DNA of 64,000 nucleotides from an uncultured Bacteroidales bacterium. Lineage in GTDB: Bacteria > Bacteroidota > Bacteroidia > Bacteroidales > UBA932. Positions 51,921 to 61,738 of this stretch are shown here, piece by piece. The DNA lies in contig ONXC01000014.1 in NCBI GenBank assembly GCA_900321715.1, forward strand, positions 21,804 to 85,803. The letters run 5' to 3'. Position 1 is the first letter of the stretch. Every line of letters starts with the position of its first letter. The notes beneath the pieces were generated by a model. That model had not been told where the DNA came from. It made no database searches and saw only the letters and a program-made list of their open reading frames with translations. The position numbers were made by a program, and so were the translations under genes.

Positions 51921-54116
51921 ATGAATTTCAAGCTCAATTCGCCATACTCCCCCTCCGGAGATCAGCCGGAAGCCATAGACCAGCTATGCAGCGCCCTCAG
52001 TCAGGGCGTGCAGGATGTCACTCTGCTTGGCGTAACAGGATCCGGCAAAACTTTCACAATGGCAAACGTGATCCAGAGGCTCCAGAGGCCGGCACTCATC
52101 CTCAGCCACAACAAAACCCTGGCCGCCCAGCTTTACGGTGAATTCAAGGCTTTCTTCCCTGAAAACGCCGTGGAGTACTTTGTATCCTATTATGATTATT
52201 ACCAGCCGGAGGCATACATTCCCACCACGGACACCTATATTGAGAAGGACCTGAGCATCAACGACAAAATTGACGAGCTTCGTGTAAGCGCAGCATCGGC
52301 CCTTATGAGCGGAAGAAGGGATGTCATTGTCATCAGCTCCGTCTCCTGCCTATACGGTATTGGCAACCCCGACGATTTCCATGACCAGACCGTCACCGTC
52401 CATAAGGGAGAGCGAATGTCCATGACCCGCCTCCTCTACAAGATAGTGGACGCACTCTACTACCGCACGGAGACTGATTTCAAGCGCGGCAGCTTCCGCG
52501 TACGCGGGGATACAGTGGATATCTTCCTGGGAGGGGCCGATTACGCCGCCCGCATAGAGTTCTTCGGGGACGAGGTTGACCGGATTGCCCTCATAGACCC
52601 CGTCACGGGGGCCATCTTCGAGGAAATGGAGAAGATTGACCTTTACCCCGCAAAGAACTTCGTAACCTCCAAGGAAAAGGGCGCAAAGGCCGTGAGCCAG
52701 ATCCAGGACGACCTTGTGAAGCAGGTGGAGTACTTTGAGTCAATTGGCAAATACCTTGAGGCTAAACGCCTGAAACAGAGGGTGGAATACGACATAGAGA
52801 TGATAAAGGAGATGGGCTACTGCCCTGGCGTTGAGAACTATTCCCGTTACTTTGACGGGAGAAAGCCCGGCCAGCGTCCCTTCACCCTCATAGACTACTT
52901 CCCCAAGGATTTCCTGGTGTTCATAGACGAGTCCCACGTCACCCTCCCCCAGATCCGCGCAATGTATGGCGGAGACCACTCCCGCAAGGAAACCCTGGTG
53001 GAATACGGTTTCCGCCTCCCCGCCGCCAGTGACAACCGTCCCCTCACATTTGACGAATTCGAATCCATAACCGGCCAGACGGTATACGTGAGCGCCACTC
53101 CGGCCGATTATGAGCTTGAGAAGTCCGAAGGCCTTGTGGTGGAGCAGATCGTGCGCCCCACCGGCCTCCTGGACCCTCCCATCGAGGTCCGTCCCACCAA
53201 AAACCAGGTGGACGACCTTATGGAAGAAATCCGTGTAAGGGCCGAAAGGGACGAAAGAGTGCTTGTGACCACCCTCACCAAGCGCATGGCCGAGGAACTG
53301 GACAGCTACTTCCAGAAGGCCGGCATCCGCTGCAGGTATATCCACTCGGACGTAGACACGGCGGAACGCGTAGAGATCATAGAAGATTTCAAGAACGGCC
53401 TCTTTGACGTACTTATCGGCGTAAACCTCCTGAGGGAAGGCCTGGACATCCCCACCGTATCCCTTGTGGCCATTCTGGATGCCGATAAAGAAGGGTTCCT
53501 CCGGAGCGGACGCGCCCTTACCCAGACCGCCGGCCGCGCAGCCCGTAACCTCAACGGCCTTGTGATAATGTATGCCGATTCAGTTACGGAATCCATGGAC
53601 GAGACAATCCGTGAAACCGCCCGCCGCCGTAAGAAGCAGCAGGAATACAACAAGCTCCACGGCATCACGCCAAAGCAGGTTGCGGCCCATGCCAATCCTC
53701 TTATGACGGAACTGGTGCGTTCCGGAGACGACACAACCCACGTGTCCGGCTTCCTGAACCCGGTACTCCAGAACAGCGTCACCGGCCATGTAAGCGCCAG
53801 AGACAGCGTCTCCAACCCGGAATACGTGCCATCGGCCTCAGAACTTGGAAAGGGAGATGTCAAGGTGGGCCTTGGCCACGACGCCCGGAGGGAATCTTCA
53901 TCGGCCTATGTTGACGGCTATATTGCCGCAGACCTTGCCGCCGTGCTCCAGGATCCCGTCATACGCTCCATGTCCCGTGAACAGGTGGAGAAAGCCGCCG
54001 AAGAAGCCAAACGAAAGATGCAGAAAGCTGCAGCGGACCTTGATTTCACCGCCGCCGCCCGTTACCGCGACGAGATGTGGGCCCTGCAGGAATACCTGAA
54101 AGTCTGGAAGGTCTGA
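51921..54116 (+). CDS. uvrB: Excinuclease ABC subunit B
   Basis: UvrB verifies DNA damage in nucleotide excision repair. The 731-residue protein has the Walker [17 protein letters not shown], the beta-hairpin region around [21 protein letters not shown], the [19 protein letters not shown] and QTAGRAARN motifs, and a C-terminal UVR helix pair. It is about 60 residues longer than usual: a low-complexity stretch (~residues 600-670) lies between the helicase end and the UVR motif. The start follows a TATCTTTG box. It ends back to back with the Rel gene. Confidence 0.97.
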   Translation: MNFKLNSPYSPSGDQPEAIDQLCSALSQGVQDVTLLGVTGSGKTFTMANVIQRLQRPALILSHNKTLAAQLYGEFKAFFPENAVEYFVSYYDYYQPEAYIPTTDTYIEKDLSINDKIDELRVSAASALMSGRRDVIVISSVSCLYGIGNPDDFHDQTVTVHKGERMSMTRLLYKIVDALYYRTETDFKRGSFRVRGDTVDIFLGGADYAARIEFFGDEVDRIALIDPVTGAIFEEMEKIDLYPAKNFVTSKEKGAKAVSQIQDDLVKQVEYFESIGKYLEAKRLKQRVEYDIEMIKEMGYCPGVENYSRYFDGRKPGQRPFTLIDYFPKDFLVFIDESHVTLPQIRAMYGGDHSRKETLVEYGFRLPAASDNRPLTFDEFESITGQTVYVSATPADYELEKSEGLVVEQIVRPTGLLDPPIEVRPTKNQVDDLMEEIRVRAERDERVLVTTLTKRMAEELDSYFQKAGIRCRYIHSDVDTAERVEIIEDFKNGLFDVLIGVNLLREGLDIPTVSLVAILDADKEGFLRSGRALTQTAGRAARNLNGLVIMYADSVTESMDETIRETARRRKKQQEYNKLHGITPKQVAAHANPLMTELVRSGDDTTHVSGFLNPVLQNSVTGHVSARDSVSNPEYVPSASELGKGDVKVGLGHDARRESSSAYVDGYIAADLAAVLQDPVIRSMSREQVEKAAEEAKRKMQKAAADLDFTAAARYRDEMWALQEYLKVWKV

Positions 54117-56216
54117 TCAGGCCCTTGTGACCTTGATGATGTGTTTGAGATTCTTTATCTGGGACACAACCTTGTCCAGTTCCAGATTGGAGGGTACGGA
54201 TAGCTTCAGCGCAACCTCATAGGTGCCGTTGCGGGGATTGTCCGTGACGGTGAAGGAGCGGATGCTGGCCTTGAACTGGCCTATCACTTCAAGGATACGG
54301 CCGGAGGCGCTCTCTTCATCGGCGATAACCTTAAGAGCCACCTGGAAACTGCCGCTGGACGGACTGTCGGCCCATTTTACCTTCTGGATCCTATAGGGAT
54401 AGAGCTCCAGCAGACGGGCTGCGTTGGGGCAGGTAATGCGGTGGATCTTGATGCCGTCAGTGCGGGTGACAAAGCCAAATACGTCGTCTCCAAAAACAGG
54501 GTTGCAGCACTTTGACATCCTGTAATCCAGACCCTTGACATTTTTGGCGTTCAGAACCAGTATATCATCCTTTGACTCATAGTGGCGGGCGGCTTTGGCC
54601 GATGCCTGCACGGCCTCTGCGGCCTCTACCGATGCCGCGTGACGGGCTGCCTCCCCAAGGATATAGTCCTTGATAGCATTGACGTCCAGGGTTCCTGCGC
54701 CGATTGCGGCGTAAAACGCTGTGAGAGTGGGATAATTGTTCTTCTTACGGAACTCCGTGAGCATGTCGTCGGGAAGCTCAAGCTTCCAGTTCTTGAGGCG
54801 GCGTTCAAGGAGTTCCTTGCCATCCACGGCACGGGTTTGCTCCTGGAGGGCAAGGGCCTGCTTCACCTTTGAGCGGGCCTTGGAGCTCACAACCCAGTTC
54901 ATCCAGTCTGGCGTGGGACGCTGGTTCCTGGACGTCTGGATTTCCACCACATCTCCTGTTGAGAGCTTCTCACGGATGGATACTGCCTTGCCGTTGACCT
55001 TTGCGCCAACGCAGTGTGAACCTATGTTTGTATGTATGCCAAAAGCAAAGTCAAGGACGGTTGCACCGGCAGTGAGAATCCTCAGTTCACCGGTGGGGGT
55101 GAACACGAATATCTCCTTTGAAGGAGGCTGAGGGAGGTCCTCGGTGTCGTCGTCAGGGTGCTCCAGGGCATAGCGGACATTGGTGAGCCATTTATCCAGG
55201 CTTTCCTCCCGCTTGATTCCCTTATAGGCCCAGTGTGAGGCAAAGCCGTTTTCGGCCATATCGTCCATGCGCTGGGTGCGTATCTGGACTTCTATATATG
55301 CTCCCTCGCGGTTCTTGACCGTTATGTGGAGGCTTTCGTAGCCATTGGGTTTGGGATTGGTAACCCAGTCCCTCAGGCGCTTGGTGTCCTGCTCATACTC
55401 CTCCGTCACAAACCCAAAGACCTTCCAGCACAGTTCCTTCTCCAGCACGTGGTTCTCACCGTCGCACTCTATGATAAAGCGCATGGCAAAAACGTCGTAG
55501 ACGCCTTCGAAGGGCACTTTCTGCTTGCACATCTTCTGCCAGATGGAATAGGCCGATTTTGTGCGGACCTTCAGCTTGTACCTGATTCCGGCGCCGTCCA
55601 GTTTGCCCTTGAGCGGTTCTATGAATTCCTGCATGAGCTTCTCACGGTCCTTCTCCCCTGCCTTCAGTTTATTTGTGATGAGGCGGTACTGCTCAGGCTC
55701 TGCGTAATTAAGGTAGATATCCTCCATCTCACGCTTCATCTTGTAAAGGCCCAGCTGATGGGCAAGAGGAATATAGAGAAGAAGGGTCTCCAGGATCTTC
55801 TGCTCCCTGTTACTCTTTGGGAACATCCTGAGGCTCCGCATCACCTCAAGGCGGTCGGCCAGCTTCAGGACCGTCACGCGAGGGTCCCTGGAGTACTGGA
55901 TGATGAGTTTCTTGTAGTTCTCCGCCTCAAGGCGCGTGTCCTTGGGCTTAATAGTGGATATCTTGTTGAGGCCGTCTACAAGGGTGCATATGGAAGCGCC
56001 CCAGTCTGCCTCCTTCACCTCATATCCGGCAATACGGCTGGCCTCATGGAGATATACGGCGGCTATGCACTCCTCCGGAAGGCCAATTTCATCGGCCACA
56101 ATTGCCGCTACGGCATCAGGATGGCCGATAAAGGGTGTTCCGTCGTGACGGGTCTGATCCTTCAGGGCGTCTGCCGCTGCCGCGCGGGCTCTGTCTATGA
56201 GGGGTGTGCTTGTCAT
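54117..56216 (-). CDS. RelA/SpoT family protein with degenerate hydrolase site
   Basis: The 699-residue protein has HD, synthetase, TGS, helical and ACT domains. The synthetase looks intact (RTKSAYSIWQKM, GVYDVFAMRFI, NPKPNGYESLHITV, EVQIRTQRMDDMAE). In the HD domain His32 and Asp121 remain, but the HD pair is His57-Glu58, the following ED pair is Arg61-Ile62, and the LHNM Asn is Val125. I infer a (p)ppGpp synthetase without hydrolase activity, so a second SpoT-type enzyme should exist elsewhere. Its start overlaps the mltG stop. Confidence 0.9.
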   Translation of the reverse strand: MTSTPLIDRARAAAADALKDQTRHDGTPFIGHPDAVAAIVADEIGLPEECIAAVYLHEASRIAGYEVKEADWGASICTLVDGLNKISTIKPKDTRLEAENYKKLIIQYSRDPRVTVLKLADRLEVMRSLRMFPKSNREQKILETLLLYIPLAHQLGLYKMKREMEDIYLNYAEPEQYRLITNKLKAGEKDREKLMQEFIEPLKGKLDGAGIRYKLKVRTKSAYSIWQKMCKQKVPFEGVYDVFAMRFIIECDGENHVLEKELCWKVFGFVTEEYEQDTKRLRDWVTNPKPNGYESLHITVKNREGAYIEVQIRTQRMDDMAENGFASHWAYKGIKREESLDKWLTNVRYALEHPDDDTEDLPQPPSKEIFVFTPTGELRILTAGATVLDFAFGIHTNIGSHCVGAKVNGKAVSIREKLSTGDVVEIQTSRNQRPTPDWMNWVVSSKARSKVKQALALQEQTRAVDGKELLERRLKNWKLELPDDMLTEFRKKNNYPTLTAFYAAIGAGTLDVNAIKDYILGEAARHAASVEAAEAVQASAKAARHYESKDDILVLNAKNVKGLDYRMSKCCNPVFGDDVFGFVTRTDGIKIHRITCPNAARLLELYPYRIQKVKWADSPSSGSFQVALKVIADEESASGRILEVIGQFKASIRSFTVTDNPRNGTYEVALKLSVPSNLELDKVVSQIKNLKHIIKVTRA

Positions 56217-57232
56217 TTTGCGTTACGCTGGCGTATGGTAAGGGCTTTCTGGAACTCCCGGGCATTCTGAAGATGCTGGGCATAAGTGGTGGCGAAACGG
56301 TGGGTACCGTTGAAGGAAGGATCCGCGCAGAAGAAGATGTAGCTGTGGGAATCCGGGTGCAGGACGGCCTCCAGGCAGCTCTTGGGAGGGCATGAGATGG
56401 GGCCCGGAGGCAGGCCGAAATGCTTGTACGTGTTGTACGGGGAGTCCACCTCAAGATGCCTCTTGAGGATGCGGTTTGGCTCATAGTCAAAGCAGAAGGC
56501 AATTGTGGGATCGGCCTGAAGTTTCATGCCGGATTTGAGCCTGTTGAGATACACTGCGGCAATGGCCGGCTGCTCCGGGACATAACGGGTTTCACCGTTC
56601 ACGATTGATGCAAGGGTACAGGCCTCGGCAACGGTAAGGCCCTGTTTACCGGCTGCGGCCTTGCGTTCAGGTGTCCACCAGGAATCGGCCTCACGGAAGA
56701 GTTTTTCCATTATCTCCCTCACGGACGCAGTCCAAAGGATCTGGTATGTATCCGGGATGATCCTTGTGAAAAGCATGGAAGGCCTGAAGCCCAGGGAATC
56801 GGGCGATGAGATGAAGACGGCAACATCAAGCGAATCCACAAGCATCTGGGCGCCCACCTTCCTTGCAAGGACGGCAGGGGTGCGGATGGAAGACAGCGTC
56901 AGGTTAACGGGAGTTTGCCAGCCCTTGTGGACCATACGCATGGCGTACATGCTGGTGCAGGTGGAGTCTATGGTGTAATGGCCCACCTCAAAGGTATTAA
57001 CGCCTTTGAAGGCGCGTTTTACGCTTGATGGCTTACGGACGTTGCCGCTTGCGATAATACTGTCACAGACTGCCTCAGGGTCTGTCCAGGGATAGATATA
57101 AAGTTCCGTGGTCCCATTGAAATTAGGGGCCTTGCGGTCATACCAGTAGCGGTAGGCCTTGATGCCCACAACAGTTAGAAGCGTCACCGCCAGGACTGCG
57201 GCTACGCTTATGGCTATTTGCCTGGAAGTCAT
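56213..57232 (-). CDS. mltG: Endolytic murein transglycosylase MltG
   Basis: MltG cleaves nascent glycan strands and sets their length. The 339-residue protein has one N-terminal membrane helix (~8-26), a LysM-like region and the YceG/MltG domain. The catalytic Glu lies in ASIVNGET, followed by AAVYLNRLKSGMKLQADPT, NTYKHFGLPPGPISCP and YIFFCADPSFNGTHRFATTY. The length is normal. It lies between a glucosaminidase gene and the Rel gene and overlaps the latter by four bases. Confidence 0.95.
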   Translation of the reverse strand: MTSRQIAISVAAVLAVTLLTVVGIKAYRYWYDRKAPNFNGTTELYIYPWTDPEAVCDSIIASGNVRKPSSVKRAFKGVNTFEVGHYTIDSTCTSMYAMRMVHKGWQTPVNLTLSSIRTPAVLARKVGAQMLVDSLDVAVFISSPDSLGFRPSMLFTRIIPDTYQILWTASVREIMEKLFREADSWWTPERKAAAGKQGLTVAEACTLASIVNGETRYVPEQPAIAAVYLNRLKSGMKLQADPTIAFCFDYEPNRILKRHLEVDSPYNTYKHFGLPPGPISCPPKSCLEAVLHPDSHSYIFFCADPSFNGTHRFATTYAQHLQNAREFQKALTIRQRNAK

Positions 57233-57236
57233 AACC

Positions 57237-58208
57237 TTATCTTAGTTTTATCTCGTCGCCTTCCTCAAGTTCCACGGGAGGCACCCAGCCGTTGAGTTTG
57301 AGGATAGCCTTCTCCTTTACGGCAAAGCGCTGGCAGATTGCGTGGAAATCCTCTCCGTCCTCTGAGACAATGTACATCTCAAGGCCTTTGGGAGCCTTTT
57401 TCTTCTTTGCCTGGAGGTAAACTATGGAACCGGGAAGAAGGGGCTGGTCCTTCCTCAGGTCATTGTATTTCAGGATTTCCCACTTGAAGAGATGGTACTG
57501 CTTTGCAATGGAAGCATAGGTTTCCCCCTCCATGGAATACACAAAGGGGACGTCGTTGAGGGAATACAGAAGACGTGAAAGCTGGAAGTGGAATTCCTCC
57601 GAGGGAGAAACTTTCTCGCCGTTTCTCACTGCCGGGGCAGCCACAGGCTGCTCTATCTGGAGCGGGGATTCCGGAAGGACGGCCTCTTCCTGGGTGGTGA
57701 GGATGTCAAAGCGGGACAGATTGTAGTCCTCTATATATTTAATGAGTTTGGAGGCGTACTTGGGGTCCGTGGCGTAGCCTGCCTTCTTGAGGCCTGTTGC
57801 CCAGCCTTTGTAGTCCGTGCGCTCTAGGTCGAAGAGGAACTTGTAGCGGTCACGGTAACGGAGGAAATCGGAGTGGTCACGGAAGCTTTCCTCTACGGAG
57901 CCATACACGCGGAAGCATTCCCCGCGGCGGTCATCGTCCATATACATGGTGTCTCCGGTCCAGCCCTTGTGGCACTTTATGCCAAAGTGGTTTTTGCCGT
58001 TAACGGCAAGGGTGGAGAGACCGGAACCGGACTCCAGGATACCCTGGGCAAGGGTGATACTGGCCGGAACGCCGGTACGGAGCATCTCCTGCACGGCAAT
58101 ATCGGAATAAGTTTCAATGTATTTCTGCTGGGCCTGACCCGTCCTCTGGGCCTGTGCGGTAATGGTGACGCATAGCACAGTGAGGGCCGATATGAGGAAC
58201 TTCTTCAT
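57237..58208 (-). CDS. Exported N-acetylglucosaminidase with LysM domain
   Basis: The 323-residue protein has a signal peptide (ALTVLCVTITAQA). A glucosaminidase domain (~25-170) follows, with the catalytic Glu in ITLAQGILESGSGLSTLA and the HFGIKCHKGWTGDT segment typical of FlgJ/autolysin-type enzymes. The C-terminal half has a LysM-like region (GETYASIAKQYHLFKWEILKYNDL) and probably a second degenerate one. It should cut peptidoglycan glycan strands in the periplasm. It lies four bases before mltG. Confidence 0.9.
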   Translation of the reverse strand: MKKFLISALTVLCVTITAQAQRTGQAQQKYIETYSDIAVQEMLRTGVPASITLAQGILESGSGLSTLAVNGKNHFGIKCHKGWTGDTMYMDDDRRGECFRVYGSVEESFRDHSDFLRYRDRYKFLFDLERTDYKGWATGLKKAGYATDPKYASKLIKYIEDYNLSRFDILTTQEEAVLPESPLQIEQPVAAPAVRNGEKVSPSEEFHFQLSRLLYSLNDVPFVYSMEGETYASIAKQYHLFKWEILKYNDLRKDQPLLPGSIVYLQAKKKKAPKGLEMYIVSEDGEDFHAICQRFAVKEKAILKLNGWVPPVELEEGDEIKLR

Positions 58209-58248
58209 CTTGCAACAATTTACAAGATGCTAAGTTAAGAAGAAAATT

Positions 58249-59178
58249 TCAGAACTCATAACTCTCGCCGTCGGAAGTGGCGTAAGTTTGAGGGAAAATA
58301 CCGCGGCATTCGGCCTCATATGCCCGGATATCAGAATTCCTGGAAGAATAATGGCCGATAAGAAGTTTGGCGGCGCCGGCATCCCTTGCCACAGTAGCAG
58401 CCTCAACTGTTGTGGAGTGATGCCTCAGGGCCGCCTGATCCGAGAGTTCCTGCAGATAGGTGGTCTCATGGTAGATCACCGTGGTGCCCCGGAGCCACAG
58501 AGCCTCCTCCGGGAACGGAGCGGTGTCTGAGACATATGCGTAACTTCTGGGGGCAAACGGCTTGTAGGCGGCTTTGGAAACGGGGATTACGGTACCATCG
58601 GCCCTCACTACATCCTCTCCGCGCTTGAGGGAGCCAATCTCCGTGAGCGTGAGCCCGTACTCCCCTATTGCCTCCTTATGCACGTTGAAGGGCGGTTCCT
58701 TCTCAAGGATGCGGAACCCGAAGGTCTCTATGGCGTGATTGAGCGGGAAGGCCTCAACGCGGATGGATTTGGTTTCAAGCACTGTCTCCGGCGCCCTCAT
58801 CTTGAGCGGCGTGAAACGGATTTCATAGCCTACTCCGTCACCATAATAACTGAGGAAGAACTTGAGGATGGGGCCGAATGAGGGAGGTGCAAAAATGTTC
58901 AGCGGCATCTGTCGGCCTTTCATTCCAAGTGTGGAAAGAAGGCCGAAGATACCGAAAACGTGATCACCGTGAATGTGTGAGATGAAGACGGTGTCCAGCT
59001 TCATCATGGGGACGCGGTAACGGGCCATGGCATACTGCGTGCCCTCACCGCAATCCAAAAGGAACAAGCGCCCGTGCACGTGAAGTGCCTGGGCGCTTTG
59101 GTTCCGGTCTCCTGCTGGCATGGCAGATGCCGTGCCCAGCATTGTGACCTTAAAGATATTGGAAGAAGGATTATTCAC
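58249..59178 (-). CDS. rnz: Ribonuclease Z
   Basis: RNase Z removes the 3' trailer of tRNA precursors. The 309-residue protein has LGTASAMP, the metal motif HIHGDHVFG, LLDCGEGTQYAM, and later His residues in SDTAPFPEE and GHYSSRNSD. I chose the GTG at 59178, which overlaps the rpsA stop (GTGAATAA); a longer frame upstream encodes an Arg/Pro-rich shadow of rpsA and is not real. Co-transcription with rpsA is likely. Confidence 0.93.
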   Translation of the reverse strand: MNNPSSNIFKVTMLGTASAMPAGDRNQSAQALHVHGRLFLLDCGEGTQYAMARYRVPMMKLDTVFISHIHGDHVFGIFGLLSTLGMKGRQMPLNIFAPPSFGPILKFFLSYYGDGVGYEIRFTPLKMRAPETVLETKSIRVEAFPLNHAIETFGFRILEKEPPFNVHKEAIGEYGLTLTEIGSLKRGEDVVRADGTVIPVSKAAYKPFAPRSYAYVSDTAPFPEEALWLRGTTVIYHETTYLQELSDQAALRHHSTTVEAATVARDAGAAKLLIGHYSSRNSDIRAYEAECRGIFPQTYATSDGESYEF

Positions 59179-60964
59179 CCTTTTCCATCTTGTCCTTGAG
59201 GGCTGCAAGAGCGGAGATGTCACCGAGGGTGGTCTTCTCCACGTTGCTCTGGACCTTCTTGATGGCCTTCTTTGCGGTCTCGGCCTCTGCGGTTTCCTTG
59301 GCTGCCTTTGCCTCCTGGTAAGTGCGGACGTGGGAAACGCGGATGGTGCGGGTTGCACGGCGGAGATCAACAACCTTCACGGGAAGGGTCTCACCTACAA
59401 GAGCCTGCTTGCCGTCTTCCTTAACGAGCTCACGGTTGAAGGCGGTAACCTCAGTGCCGTCAGCGAGGGTAAGGGTGGCGTTCTTGTCACCGATAACGGA
59501 CACGGTAGCGTCCACGACGGTGCCAACAGGATATTTAGCCTCAAGTTCATCCCAAGGGTTGGGAGTGAGCTGCTTGTGACCGAGGGAAAGCTTGTGGCTG
59601 TTCTCGTCGAAGTCAAGGATGACTACGTCGATGACGTCACCGCTCTGGACCATCTCTGCGGGGTGCTTGATCTTGTTCCAGCTGAGATCGGAGATGTGGA
59701 TCAGGCCTTCTACGCCGTCCTCAAGCTCTGCGAATACACCGAAGTTGGTGATGTTGCGTACGGTAGCCTTGTGCTGGGAACCCACGGGATATTTCTCGCG
59801 GATGCTCTCCCAAGGATTGGTGGTGAGCTGCTTGATGCCAAGGGACATCTTGCGGGCCTCACGGTCAAGGGTGAGGATCTGGGCCTCTACCTCGTCGCCA
59901 ACCTTAAGGAATTCCTGTGCACTGTGGAGACGGGGGCTCCAGGACATCTCGGAAACATGTACGAGACCCTCTACGCCGGGCTCTACCTCGATGAATGCGC
60001 CGTAATCGGCCACTGCAACTACCTTACCCTTAACGGTGTCACCAACCTTGAGGTCTGCGCTGAGAGCCTCCCAAGGATGGGGGCTGAGCTGCTTGAGACC
60101 AAGGGCGATGCGCTTCTGCTGCTCGTTGAAGTCAAGGACGACGACGTTGATCTTCTGATCAAGGGCGACAACCTCTTCCGGATGTGAGATGCGGCCCCAG
60201 CTGAGGTCTGTGATGTGGATGAGACCGTCCACGCCACCGAGGTCTACGAACACGCCGTAGTTGGTGATGTTCTTCACCACACCCTCCAGGACCTGGCCCT
60301 TCTCCAGCTTGGAGATGAGCTCTGAGCGCTTCTGCTCCTGCTCGGCCTCGAGGAGTGCCTTGTGGGAAACCACAACGTTCTTGAACTCCTGGTTGATCTT
60401 CACGATCTTGAAGTCCATGGTGGTGTCCACGAATACGTCATAATCACGGATGGGCTTGATGTCGATCTGGGAACCGGGGAGGAAGGCCTCAATTCCGAAC
60501 ACGTCAACGATCATACCACCCTTTGTGCGGGTCTTTACGTAACCCTTCACAATCTCACCGCTCTCATATGCGGCGTTAACCATATCCCAAGATTTGAGCT
60601 GGCGGGCTTTCTTGTGGGAGATGATGAGCTGGCCCTTGCGGTCCTCTGCGCTCTCTACAAGGACTTCCACCTTGTCACCCACTTTGAGGTCCGGATTGTA
60701 ACGGAACTCAGGGGCGGAGATGACGCCTTCTGATTTGGCGCCGATGTTAACAACAACCTCACGCTTGTTGATGGAGGTGACGACACCCTCAACTACCTCA
60801 TTTTCGGTAACTTTGTTGAGAGTCTGCTCGTACTGAGCCATGGCTTCCTTCTTGGATTCACCGGTCTCAGCACCGTCGTTCTCAAAGGCTTCCCAATCGA
60901 ACTCCTCGGGAGCTACGGAAGCGTTCAGAACGGCCTTCTTGGCTTCTTTAATTTCTTCTGACAT
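59171..60964 (-). CDS. rpsA: 30S ribosomal protein S1
   Basis: S1 binds mRNA on the 30S subunit. The 597-residue protein has an acidic N-terminus and six S1 repeats. The third to fifth are the most canonical ([62 protein letters not shown]); the sixth is divergent. The length is usual for Bacteroidota. The leader of ~75 nt contains a perfect hairpin. The start has no Shine-Dalgarno sequence. It contains one GGCCGAT heptamer. Confidence 0.97.
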   Translation of the reverse strand: MSEEIKEAKKAVLNASVAPEEFDWEAFENDGAETGESKKEAMAQYEQTLNKVTENEVVEGVVTSINKREVVVNIGAKSEGVISAPEFRYNPDLKVGDKVEVLVESAEDRKGQLIISHKKARQLKSWDMVNAAYESGEIVKGYVKTRTKGGMIVDVFGIEAFLPGSQIDIKPIRDYDVFVDTTMDFKIVKINQEFKNVVVSHKALLEAEQEQKRSELISKLEKGQVLEGVVKNITNYGVFVDLGGVDGLIHITDLSWGRISHPEEVVALDQKINVVVLDFNEQQKRIALGLKQLSPHPWEALSADLKVGDTVKGKVVAVADYGAFIEVEPGVEGLVHVSEMSWSPRLHSAQEFLKVGDEVEAQILTLDREARKMSLGIKQLTTNPWESIREKYPVGSQHKATVRNITNFGVFAELEDGVEGLIHISDLSWNKIKHPAEMVQSGDVIDVVILDFDENSHKLSLGHKQLTPNPWDELEAKYPVGTVVDATVSVIGDKNATLTLADGTEVTAFNRELVKEDGKQALVGETLPVKVVDLRRATRTIRVSHVRTYQEAKAAKETAEAETAKKAIKKVQSNVEKTTLGDISALAALKDKMEKGE

Positions 60965-61015
60965 AATTGATTTTTTAGAAAAAACTAGTAGTTAAACATT
61001 ATGTTTTGTGCCTCA

Positions 61016-61033
61016 TCGCACATACCCGTGCGA
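61016..61033 (-). promoter_or_regulatory. Hairpin in the rpsA leader
   Basis: TCGCAC and GTGCGA form a perfect 6-bp stem with a 6-nt loop near the 5' end of the predicted rpsA transcript. Ribosomal protein S1 is autoregulated in other bacteria, so an RNA control element is conceivable, but I see no known motif. Confidence 0.4.
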
Positions 61034-61036
61034 ATT

Positions 61037-61738
61037 TTAGCGCGCAAAGATAGGTATAATTATTTGATTCTGCAAATGTTTCTTTTTGCGGTAGTGCTTC
61101 CAGGCCAGGGTGGCGTAACAGTAGCGCTTAGTGCGGGCCGAGGGGATGAAGGCGTAGTGGAAGTGTTTTTCTGAGGCATGTTCCCGCAGACGATCCAGAT
61201 CTCCGTAGCCGGGGGCAGCCCAGACTACGCCGCGGTTGTAGGCGGTGGCGGCAAGGCGAACCTGCTCCTTAAGCGGCAGAGTCTCAATACCTTCCTGAGT
61301 ACGCTCCCCTTTTTTATTATAGGAGCCGTAGGAGGCATACAGCAGCCTCAAAAACACTCCCACGTATATCACCTGCCACTCTTCTTTCTGCAAGCGCGAA
61401 ATGCGTATGCGGCGCGCGGTGGCATTATCGGCCGTGTCAAACCATAGCTCATACTCCCGGGCAAGGCCGCTTCTCATCCAGGCCTTTTCCATTTCTTCAA
61501 CAAAGGAAGGTTTCATCTGGAACAGGCCGATTGAAAAGTCCGGCCCTCCGCCCGTGGTGATGTAGGTGCCGTAGTTGGCAGCCGTCTCCAGTGCGTCCTG
61601 AAGGCGGGAATAGCGTTCCACTTCCGGCCACACCACGGACTCCGCCACCAGGGGGTCAACGTCAAAGGAGCGCCACGTATCGTAGGCGCTCCCAGGTATG
61701 ACTACGGCCAAAGCCAGTATTAGAGCATATAGGTGCAA
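61037..61738 (-). CDS. Exported lysozyme/lytic-transglycosylase-like protein
   Basis: The 233-residue protein has a hydrophobic N-terminus (LYALILALAVVIPGSA). It carries AESVVWPEVERYSRLQDALET with a candidate catalytic Glu, then GGGPDFSIGLFQMKPSFVEE, reminiscent of the S-x-G-x-x-Q motif of lysozyme-like transglycosylases, and a later AATAYNRG block like the family's AYNAG. The start appears to be TTG, overlapping the previous gene by 19 bases; no ATG or GTG precedes the signal peptide. Peptidoglycan cleavage is inferred from motifs only. Confidence 0.65.
   Translation of the reverse strand: MHLYALILALAVVIPGSAYDTWRSFDVDPLVAESVVWPEVERYSRLQDALETAANYGTYITTGGGPDFSIGLFQMKPSFVEEMEKAWMRSGLAREYELWFDTADNATARRIRISRLQKEEWQVIYVGVFLRLLYASYGSYNKKGERTQEGIETLPLKEQVRLAATAYNRGVVWAAPGYGDLDRLREHASEKHFHYAFIPSARTKRYCYATLAWKHYRKKKHLQNQIIIPIFAR
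61045..61052 (-). promoter_or_regulatory. rpsA -7 box (TATCTTTG)
   Basis: TATCTTTG on the minus strand lies inside the last codons of the lysozyme-like gene, 80 bases before the rpsA ATG. Confidence 0.68.

Noticed and set aside
59179-59373. N-terminal 65-residue extension of RNase Z
   Set aside because: The extension is an Arg/Pro-rich translation of the rpsA 3' end in another frame. The conserved RNase Z start fits the GTG at 59178.
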